A stretch of 64,000 nt of DNA from NCBI RefSeq assembly GCF_009852415.1, contig NZ_WOXS01000001.1:180847-244846 (forward strand). The letters are read 5' to 3'. Origin of the DNA: Streptomyces sp. Tu 3180 (GTDB lineage: Bacteria > Actinomycetota > Actinomycetes > Streptomycetales > Streptomycetaceae). Each line of letters begins with the position of its first letter. The stretch's first letter is position 1. A program made the position numbers and the translations under genes. The notes below the pieces were generated by a model. The model had not been told where the DNA came from and searched no databases. It saw nothing but the letters and a program-made list of their open reading frames with translations. Below, piece after piece: positions 8,801 through 15,278 of this stretch.

Positions 8801-9716
8801 CGGAACCCGCAGCTTCGCAAGCTGCTGGAGCTGCTGCTCCCCGCACCCGCGGGGATGGTCCCCGCCCGTCAAACCCCGAACCCAGCCCCGAAAGCTGCTC
8901 CCCGCACCCGCGGGGATGGTCCCGACGCCCAGGCCCGCGCCACCCACCACCTCACCTGCTCCCCGCACCCGCGGGGATGGTCCCCTGTCTCTCTTCGAGG
9001 AGGAGCGGGCTTACGACTGCTCCCCGCACCCGCGGGGATGGTCCCGCCGGAGTCCACAGCCCTGCCCCACTACTTCCTGCTCCCCGCACCCGCGGGGATG
9101 GTCCCACGTCCCCGGCGCGCAGGGTGAACTTTCGCTCCTGCTCCCCGCACCCGCGGGGATGGTCCCGCCCCCAGGCTCGTGTTGAACGCGGTGATGGCGC
9201 TGCTCCCCGCACCCGCGGGGATGATCCCTGAACCGGGCCGCGGGTGCCGGTGAACGGAGACTGCTCCCCGCACCCGCGGGGATGGTCCCAAGGCGGGCCG
9301 GTGGCGTATCGTCCCCGCCCTCTGCTCCCCGCACCTGCGGGGATGGTCCCCATCGGCGCCGAACCGGCCGGGGCGAGCGGGTCTGCTTCCCGCACCCGCG
9401 GGGATGGTCCCTTGTCGAGCTTGGCGGGACGGGTCTTGCCGTTCTGCTCCCCACACTCGCGGGGATGGTCCCACTACCTGCACGACGACGGCCGAATCGA
9501 TGCGCTGCTCCCCGCACCCGCGGGGATGGTCCCACTACCTGCACGACGACGGCCGAATCGATGCGCTGCTCCCCGCACCCGCGGGGATGGTCCCCAGCCC
9601 GGTGACGGGAAGTTTGTTCAGCTTGACTGCTCCCCGCACCCGCGGGGATGGTCCCGGGATCCGCTTCCTGTCCCGGACCGCGTCCCGCTGCTCCCCGCAC
9701 CCGTGGGGATGGAGGC
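5893..9716 (+). CRISPR. Type I-E CRISPR array, 63 repeats and 62 spacers
   Basis: The 29-base repeat starts CTGCTCCCCGCACCC and ends GCGGGGATGGTCCC, with a CCCCGC/GCGGGG stem. The period is 61, so spacers are 32 nt. Exceptions are 44 nt (6472-6515), 33 nt (5983-6015 and 9167-9199) and 31 nt (9046-9076). Two adjacent spacer pairs are identical: 7277-7308 with 7338-7369, and 9473-9504 with 9534-9565. Variant repeats start at 8285 and, at the distal end, at 9200, 9322, 9383, 9444 and 9688; the last has lost its TCCC end. Distal decay and the proximal leader agree on plus-strand transcription. Long ORFs on both strands across the array are repeat artefacts. Confidence 0.99.
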
Positions 9717-9944
9717 GGTGCAGGGGCCGCGGCCATGGAGGGCGAGCGACTGGAGGGTGTGGTTGCCGGCGAGCACCACCAGGTGGCCGTCCGGGAGTGG
9801 GCGGGCGATCAGGAAGCGGTACTGCCCGCTGGTGCGCAGGCTCTGCAGGATGAGGCGCACGTCGCCGCGGCGGGCGTTGCCCAGGTAGAGGGTCAGCTCC
9901 TCCAGCGTCACCTCTTGGGTGCGCACGCACGTCGCCTGTGACAT
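9618..9944 (-). pseudogene. ParB-like N-terminal domain remnant cut off by the end of the CRISPR array
   Basis: From the ATG at 9944-9942 about 75 residues resemble a ParB/Srx-fold N-terminal domain: a strand with LEELTLYLGNARRGD, then LPDGHLVVLAGNHTLQS, matching the family pattern of a partner list, variable strand and (A)GNHT. Homology stops at about 9717, exactly where the degenerate last CRISPR repeat begins. The frame then runs through repeats and spacers to a stop at 9618. ParB-like domains bind or cut DNA in plasmid partition and related roles; here the rest of the protein is missing. A GGGGGAT ribosome-site-like stretch precedes the start. Confidence 0.6.
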
Positions 9945-10030
9945 GGGCTTATCCCCCTGCTCGGTGTCCTGGGCGACGGAGAAGGATAAGTGTAAGTTCC
10001 GCTGCCGGGCCCGGTTGCGGGCCCGGCTGG

Positions 10031-10204
10031 TCAGGTGCGGCGGGCAGCGCGGCGGGCGTCCTGCTCGGCCTGCCACTGGCGGGAGATGCGTCCCTTCATG
10101 CGCCGGCGGAAGGCGGGGATGTTATTGGAGGGGATGCCGACGGGGGCGGGGCCGAGGACGGCCAGGAGGCCGCTGTTTGGTCGGCGTCTGCGACCGCCGG
10201 GAGT
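10031..10204 (-). pseudogene. C-terminal fragment of an unrecognised protein upstream of the ParB-like remnant
   Basis: An open frame of about 57 codons ending at 10031 with a basic, Arg-rich and Gln-rich tail (RISRQWQAEQDARRAARRT) and no start codon of its own. It lies 86 bases upstream of the ParB-like start, in the same direction, so both may be scraps of one plasmid maintenance operon. No family is recognised. Confidence 0.25.
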
Positions 10205-10365
10205 CGATGATTACTCCCGACGACAATTGCGGTTACGTGGGCATTCGCCTTAGGTGCCCTTTTGGCCAGCTTATCCTAGATCGTGCGAATCCAACCTGGA
10301 ACTGCCATCATGAGCGGCGACAGCGTTTGGTCGCTGCCCACCCAGGTCCAGCGAAGGGCGACGGC

Positions 10366-11214
10366 ATGTCCGATCAGTCCGTTCAACCAAAAAACGACCG
10401 TCGTCTCACCAGGGCCGAGCGGATCGTTGCCGGTGCAGTGGGAGCGGTCATTCTAGTCATCGCCTTGGTCCTCGTCGTCAAACCGCCCGATCACCGGGTG
10501 GCGCTGCAGCAGTGTCGAAACGCCGCTGCGGGATGCATCGTCTCCGTCGACAACGACCTGACTACATTCGCTGTCGCCCTGGCTGCCCTGGGGACGGTCG
10601 CAGCCCTGATCGCGATCCTCGGTATTCGGTTTAACACGGTTAAGGCCGTCGGTACGGAGCTGGGTCGCGTGGACACCGAAGGCCTGGCCTACGTCCCCCC
10701 ACCGGCCAAGGAGGGGGCGGCCGATGCCGTACCGTCTCAGACCTCACCGGACGAGCAGTCGGCAGACCAGTCGATCAGTGTGGAAGTGCGACAGGGCCTC
10801 GGTACGACGCTCGGCCGGGCCCCGGTTGCGATCACTCACCTCACCGAACCGATGCCTTCGGTGAACCCGCTACTTCTGCGTGACTACCGATCGGCGCGCA
10901 AGGAGGCCCAGTATGGGCACTTTCTGACGCATGTCCTCAACCCGGCTAGGACTCCGGGACAGCGTTATTCCGTTGCGCTCCGAGTAACCCCTGCCAGGAA
11001 CGCCACCGAGAAGGTGCGGTCTGCATCGTTCTTCTTCGGGAAGCACTGGGGGGACAAGGTCTTCGACGGCCAACGCGGAGCGGACGGACGAGTCGGCATT
11101 GTCACCGAGGCCTATGGACCTTTTCTCGCGCTGTGCCAGGTCGAATTCGAGAGCGGCCGCCGCATCCTGCTGGACCATTACTGCGACTTCGACATGGGCG
11201 AGTTGCTGCACTAA
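10366..11214 (+). CDS. Membrane-anchored pYEATS-domain protein
   Basis: 282 residues from the ATG at 10366. Two transmembrane helices lie at about 22-43 and 66-88. A Pro/Ser/Gln-rich linker follows, then a C-terminal beta-rich domain (about 190-280) with FFFGKHWGDKVFD, GIVTEAYGPFLALC and LLDHYCDFDMG. This pattern matches prokaryotic YEATS (pYEATS) domains, which computational studies link to conflict and immunity proteins. The sensor role is family inference. The stop codon sits at the very edge of the IS inserted at 11213, so the original C-terminus may have been altered by a residue or two. The longer frame to 9919 crosses non-coding sequence. Upstream, 10205-10365 holds no gene. Confidence 0.62.
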   Translation: MSDQSVQPKNDRRLTRAERIVAGAVGAVILVIALVLVVKPPDHRVALQQCRNAAAGCIVSVDNDLTTFAVALAALGTVAALIAILGIRFNTVKAVGTELGRVDTEGLAYVPPPAKEGAADAVPSQTSPDEQSADQSISVEVRQGLGTTLGRAPVAITHLTEPMPSVNPLLLRDYRSARKEAQYGHFLTHVLNPARTPGQRYSVALRVTPARNATEKVRSASFFFGKHWGDKVFDGQRGADGRVGIVTEAYGPFLALCQVEFESGRRILLDHYCDFDMGELLH

Positions 11215-12084
11215 AGGGCGTTGCAGAAGGCCGTGAACTGGGCATCTCCGTTGTATGGCTCGGGTGTTGAGGGCCGAGCGGATGCGGGTGGAGACGTTCA
11301 CGGGCCTGCGGGCGGATCAGTTCGGTCGGCTGCTGAGGGCGGTGCGGGAACGCGGTGGCGAGGACTGCGGGCGGGGTCGCCCGTGGCGGCTTCCGCCGGC
11401 CGAGCGGGTGCTGCTGGTGGCCGTGTACCGCCGCACGAACCTCACCATGCGGCAGCGCGCCCCACTGTTCGGCGTCTCGCCCGCGACCGTGTGCCGAGCG
11501 ATCCAAAGGCTCGGTCCGCTGCTCGCGCTCGAGCCGGCCCGGGCCTCCCGGGAAGCAGCCGAGCGGCTGTGGATCGTGGACGGCACCCTCGTCCCGGTCC
11601 GCGACCGCAAGATCGGAGCGTCCTCTCGTGACTCCCGGTTCTCGGCGAGCGTGCAGGTCATCGTGGACGCCGAGTTCCGCCTGGTGGTGGCCGCGGCCCG
11701 GCCGGTGCCCGGCACGACCGCGGACGCGAAAGCCCGGCGGGACTCCGGCCCGGCCGAGCACTGCGAGGGCGTGACGGTGCTCGGCGACGGCACCCACATC
11801 AACACCGGACTGATCGTCCCGCACCGCAAATACCCCGGACGACTCCCGCTCAAAGACGAGGAGGAGGACAACGCGCAGCATCGCAACGTCCGCGCCCGCG
11901 TCGAGCACACCTTCTCCCCCATGAAGAACCACGAGATCCTCCGCGACCGCCGGCAACGCGGCGACGGCCTCCACCACGCCGTCCAGGCCGTCGCCCGCAT
12001 GCACAACCTCGCCCTCGCCGCATGGACCGGCAGACCAGCCACCCGCTCCAGCCCGCGCGATCACGGCCTTCTGCAACGCCCTTT
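11213..12084 (+). mobile_element. IS5-family type insertion sequence with perfect 24-bp terminal inverted repeats
   Basis: The left end AAAGGGCGTTGCAGAAGGCC (continuing GTGA, 11213-11236) is the exact reverse complement of 12061-12084. It encloses one transposase gene. The flanks read CT before and AG after the repeats, so a TA duplication inside a CTAG-like target is possible. The element sits at the stop codon of the pYEATS gene. Perfect ends and an intact transposase suggest a recent insertion. Confidence 0.85.
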
Positions 12085-12094
12085 AGCCGGATGA
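11255..12094 (+). CDS. DDE transposase of the IS at 11213-12084
   Basis: 279 residues. An N-terminal helix-turn-helix (about residues 45-90, LTMRQRAPLFGVSPATVCRAI) is followed by a DDE core: RLWIVDGTLVPV (first Asp), VTVLGDGTHINTG (second Asp), and RVEHTFSPMKNHEILRDRR (Glu). This is the Tnp_4/IS5-type arrangement. It catalyses cut and paste of its own element using the terminal repeats. The frame reads ten bases beyond the right inverted repeat before its stop, so the last residues depend on the insertion site. The antisense frame at 11102-12076 is a shadow. Confidence 0.85.
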   Translation: MARVLRAERMRVETFTGLRADQFGRLLRAVRERGGEDCGRGRPWRLPPAERVLLVAVYRRTNLTMRQRAPLFGVSPATVCRAIQRLGPLLALEPARASREAAERLWIVDGTLVPVRDRKIGASSRDSRFSASVQVIVDAEFRLVVAAARPVPGTTADAKARRDSGPAEHCEGVTVLGDGTHINTGLIVPHRKYPGRLPLKDEEEDNAQHRNVRARVEHTFSPMKNHEILRDRRQRGDGLHHAVQAVARMHNLALAAWTGRPATRSSPRDHGLLQRPLAG

Positions 12095-12472
12095 GTCATC
12101 TCCGCACCGCGCGGAAAGCAGACTGCCGACATGGGTCAGCACCGTCTGTGCCACCCTTCGATGCCGCATGCCGACGTACTGTGCGATCTCAACCAAGTCC
12201 GCGACGTTGCCTCCATGCCCTGATTTTCAACGGAATCACCCGACTGGAGTGGAATATCGCTTGTTAAACGCTGTCCCTCGCCGCTCCGTCAACTCGCCCG
12301 GACCGACCGCAAGATCAATCATCAGATACGGTCTAGTTGTTCGATGGTCAGACGCGTCCCTGCGGTCCTGCAGGCCAGCGTAAAATCGGCCGTGCCTGCG
12401 AGTGCAGGGGCTGCACTCTTGCCCCTGCCTGAAGTCGGCAGTTGCTCCGGGTTCACTCGAGGCTGGTGGGCG
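12095..12472. other. Intergenic stretch, no gene seen
   Basis: 378 bases between the IS and the end of the propeller gene. Short frames are present on both strands but none has a ribosome site, family motif or convincing codon bias. The stretch is less GC-rich than the neighbouring genes. No terminator or repeat could be defended. Confidence 0.4.
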
Positions 12473-13384
12473 CTACACGCCGCCTGCGATCAGCGAATAT
12501 CCGGGTTGTATATTCGTGATCGGGCCGACGTTGGCGTATTTACCACTGGTAAGCGTTGCCGTATAGGCTGTCGCGGTCACCCCGTCACTCTTATAGAAGA
12601 CAAGACTGTCTGCGGTGCGTCCCACTTTGTGCCAACCAGGCGTATTTCCTAGCGTCTGCAAGGGGCCGACCTTGCCATCTTTCGCGGTCGCCACCACGAA
12701 ACACTGCTCGTTCGTTGTGGCGTTGAGAGTCCACCATCCGAATAGGGAGTCCTTGGTCCCGGCCATGGCAGATAAGTTGCCGCCTGCGCTCCAGTTGCCT
12801 TCTGCGTACCAGACACCGTCAGGCAGCGGAACGTTCCCCACATGTTTATAGAGCCCGTATGTGAGGGTGCCGTATGCCAGTTCCCCGCCTTCCAATTTCC
12901 CTATTTCTTTCCACCAGGAGCGACTGAAGCACATGGTGTCGCAGGAGCCAGCGATGGACGACCAGCCGACGCGGAAGTCTGCGTATGAGCGCACGTGTTG
13001 GTACTTGCCTCCCCAGAGTATCCCTGTACCCGCGTGACCATTGTCCTTGTTGTAGAACAGTGCGGAGTCGCCTGTAGCCGTCACGCTGTGCCACCCTGGA
13101 TTGAAGGTGTTGTAGATGTTGACCCGGGTGTACTGGCCAGCCTTGAAGGTTCCCGTCTCAGCGGTTCCTCGGTTCGCATTGTAGAGAAGTAGGGAGTCCC
13201 GGCTAGCGGCGGCGTGAGTATACCCGACCGGCAGAGTGAGCATGTTCTTCTGCTGCCATTTTCCGGACGATAAAATTCCTGTGATGGCAGAGCCTGTTCG
13301 CTCATTGTAAAAGAGAAGTGAGGAATTTGACTCCGAGTATTGGCAGACTGGCAGGGCGACGGCTTTTGCTATGGGGTTCCCCAT
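12473..13384 (-). CDS. Tachylectin-like beta-propeller protein
   Basis: 303 residues from the ATG at 13384 (a longer frame to 13531 lacks homology). The chain consists of about six repeats of 45-50 residues with the core pattern DSLLFYN, a gap, G.A.TG.L.SG.Y, a gap, and GW..I or GWHSV. This is the repeat style of tachylectin/WD-type small propellers, which usually bind sugars. No signal peptide is visible, so either an intracellular role or release with other toxins is possible. Codon third positions are less GC-biased than in the conjugation genes, consistent with lateral transfer. It is flanked by IS debris on both sides. Function is inference from the fold. Confidence 0.55.
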   Translation of the reverse strand: MGNPIAKAVALPVCQYSESNSSLLFYNERTGSAITGILSSGKWQQKNMLTLPVGYTHAAASRDSLLLYNANRGTAETGTFKAGQYTRVNIYNTFNPGWHSVTATGDSALFYNKDNGHAGTGILWGGKYQHVRSYADFRVGWSSIAGSCDTMCFSRSWWKEIGKLEGGELAYGTLTYGLYKHVGNVPLPDGVWYAEGNWSAGGNLSAMAGTKDSLFGWWTLNATTNEQCFVVATAKDGKVGPLQTLGNTPGWHKVGRTADSLVFYKSDGVTATAYTATLTSGKYANVGPITNIQPGYSLIAGGV

Positions 13385-13529
13385 GATTTTTCCCGGTTGG
13401 TTGTGTCTGGTCGTGCCGCGCCACCTCGGGGCGCTGAGAGGTTTGAAGTGTTCATCCTGAGCGAGGAATGCATGCTCTCTCTTCCACGGTACGTCGATGC
13501 TGCGGTGCCAGCGAGGCGAAGCCGGAGTC

Positions 13530-13686
13530 ACTAGAGACCGACGAGGGCTCCCGCTGTTTTCCGGTTCGGAGCGTCGTCGAACGCTGCTTCAGCAGGCTCA
13601 AGCAGTTCCGGGCTGTGGTCACCCGCTTCTGCAAGAAGGCTGTCCGCTACCTCGCTGGTCTCCGCCTCGCGTCACTCATCCTCTGA
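13530..13686 (+). pseudogene. C-terminal remnant of an IS5-type transposase
   Basis: The open frame ends with SVVERCFSRLKQFRAVVTRF followed by KKAVRYLAGL, the well-known end of IS5-group transposases (VERCF..LKQ.R.VATR.DK.A.RY). No upstream DDE core is present, so this is a truncated copy. Confidence 0.7.
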
Positions 13687-13822
13687 CTTCGCGAACAGTA
13701 AACCTTTTCATCCTATGCTGCAGGAATGAAATGAGCTGGTCAGCGGGGGCGGTAACGGGGCAGGGCCCCTCGTCATTGGCGTGGTGATTCTATTCAGCAT
13801 GTCGGCGACCGGAGGGGCCCTG

Positions 13823-13889
13823 TTGGTTACGTGTCCTGCCATGCTCGACGTCTCCCATGAGCTGGTCGAGCACGTCTCCTGGCTCATCC
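13823..13889 (+). pseudogene. N-terminal stub of another IS5-type transposase, cut by the IS at 13888
   Basis: In-frame residues PAMLDVSHELVEHVSWLI match the conserved start of a common actinobacterial IS5-group transposase. The frame is interrupted at 13888-13890 by the inverted repeat of the next IS. The rest of this transposase is not found on the far side of that IS. Confidence 0.55.
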
Positions 13890-15070
13890 TGTGCCGCTCG
13901 AAAAGTCATCGGCCCAGGTGGGAGTGGTGCGGTTCGGTCCTGGAATCGGGTCCGTGTGATCGTGTCTTTGCTGTACAGGGTGGTCCGGAGGCTGTTGTCC
14001 GTCCCGTCGGTGCTGCTGCGTGATACCCGTGAATGGCGCCGAGCTGCTCGTGCTGCGGCGTGAGAACGCAGTTCTGCGTCGGCAGATTGCCGGCCCGGTC
14101 CGCTACGAGCCGGCGGACCGGTTCTGGTTCGCTGCCCTTTTTGGGCTGATATCCCGGCGACGTTGGCGCGGGGTCTTCCCGGTCGCCCCAGGCACCTTGC
14201 TCGCCCGGCACCGCGGGTTCGTCGCTGCCAAGTGGGATTACACCGCACGCCGACACGCCGGACGCCCGCCCACCCGAGGGGCGATCAGGACGCTTGTTCT
14301 GCGGCTGGCCCAGGAGAACTCGCGGTGGGGGCACAGGCGGATCGAAGGGGAGTTGGCCCGACTCGGGCATCGGATCGCTGCCTCGACGGTCTGGGAGATC
14401 CTCAACGTCGCGGGCGTCGATCCGGCGCCGCGTCGTGCCGGTCCAACCTGGCGCGAGTTCCTGGCCGCCCAGGCCGAGGGGATCATCGCGGCAGACTTCT
14501 TCCACCTCGACACCGCGCTCGGCACGAGGCTGTACGCACTGGTGTTCCTCGAGCACGGCACGAGACGCCTGCACATCACCGGAGTCACCGCCCAGCCCAC
14601 CCGGGAGTGGGCCGTGCAACAGGCGCGGAATCTCGCCGCCGACCTGGGCATGCGCAGGGAGTCCGTGCGGTTCCTGCTGCGTGACCGCGAGGGCAGGAAC
14701 GGCGCGGCGTTCGACACGGTCTTCGAGGCCGAGGAGCTGGAGGTGATCTTGAGTGCCCCGCGGGTTCCTCGGATGAACGCCCACTGCGAGAGGATCATTA
14801 GCAGCATCCGGCGCGAGATGCTCGACCACGTCCTGATCGTGAACGAGGCCCACGCCCGCCAGGTCCTGGCTGCCTACCGGCGGCACTACAACGCCCACCG
14901 ACCTCACCAAGCCCGACAGCAACTACCGCCTGATGCCAAGAAACGGCCCGATGCCACAGTGCACGACCTCAACGCCCGCCGAGTGCTGCGGACCAGGATC
15001 CTCGGCGGCGTGATCAGCGAGTACCGCTATATCGCTTGACCGGCGACGATGACTTTTCGAGCGGCACAGG
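13888..15070 (+). mobile_element. Insertion sequence with integrase-core transposase and 24-bp terminal inverted repeats
   Basis: CCTGTGCCGCTCGAAAAGTC (continuing ATCG, 13888-13911) recurs as its exact reverse complement at 15047-15070. The true ends are probably the TGTGCCGC/GCGGCACA tips at 13890 and 15068. No target duplication is visible. The left flank is an IS5-type transposase stub and the right flank a lipoprotein gene start, so the two flanks did not belong to one gene. Confidence 0.8.
13962..15039 (+). pseudogene. Integrase-core (rve) transposase, frameshifted near its N-terminus
   Basis: The usual start of this transposase group (SLLYRVVRRLLSVPSVLLRD) reads from the GTG at 13962. 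The following block (NGAELLVLRRENAVLRRQ) is in another frame, joined near 14010-14030, so a one-base shift splits the protein. The rest to 15039 is intact: a helix-turn-helix-like region, then a catalytic core with ADFFHLDTALG (first Asp), a central Asp, and PRMNAHCERIISSIRREML (Glu). The C-terminus has HYNAHRPHQA, typical of IS3/IS481-like integrases. The piece from the codon at 14020 alone is 339 residues and could still be made. Programmed frameshifting is possible but no slippery run is evident. Confidence 0.7.
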
Positions 15071-15164
15071 CAGCGGGCTCGGTGTCGGACGAGCATCCCG
15101 GCAGGGCGCTCAGGGCGGTCAGGGCCAGAGCTGCGATACCGGTGCGCACGGTGCGCGGGGTCAT
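15068..15164 (-). pseudogene. Start of a small lipoprotein gene, truncated by the IS
   Basis: From the ATG at 15164 the frame reads an N-terminal signal (RTVRTGIAALALTALSALPGC) with a lipobox LPGC and then SSDTEPAA. The sequence then crosses into the IS inverted repeat at about 15068, and the frame ends inside the element. The mature domain is gone. Confidence 0.6.
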
Positions 15165-15232
15165 GAGGGCGTCTCTCCTGTGAATCGTGGTGTCCGCGCT
15201 GGGTGGCTGGCACGGCTGGGTCGGAACGGTGG

Positions 15233-15278
15233 GTGCGACGTCTCACTCCGCTCAGCGCATCGGCGTGAGATGTCGCAC
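15233..15278 (-). terminator. Hairpin directly after the BTAD gene
   Basis: GTGCGACGTCTCAC (15233-15246) pairs with GTGAGATGTCGCAC (15265-15278), a 14-bp stem with one wobble, adjacent to the stop of the minus-strand gene ending at 15279. No U-run follows, which is usual in Streptomyces terminators. Confidence 0.6.

Noticed and set aside
5846..9736. Long open frames on both strands across the CRISPR array (repeating GTIPAGAGS or APRTRGDGP patterns)
   Set aside because: Their periodicity follows the 61-base repeat unit; they are artefacts of a stop-free repeat.
11102..12076. 324-codon antisense frame over the IS transposase
   Set aside because: Shadow of a clear DDE transposase bounded by terminal repeats.
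11211..12086. CTAG target duplication for the IS5-type element
   Set aside because: Only CT and AG flanks are left outside the repeats; the exact duplicated bases cannot be fixed from one copy.
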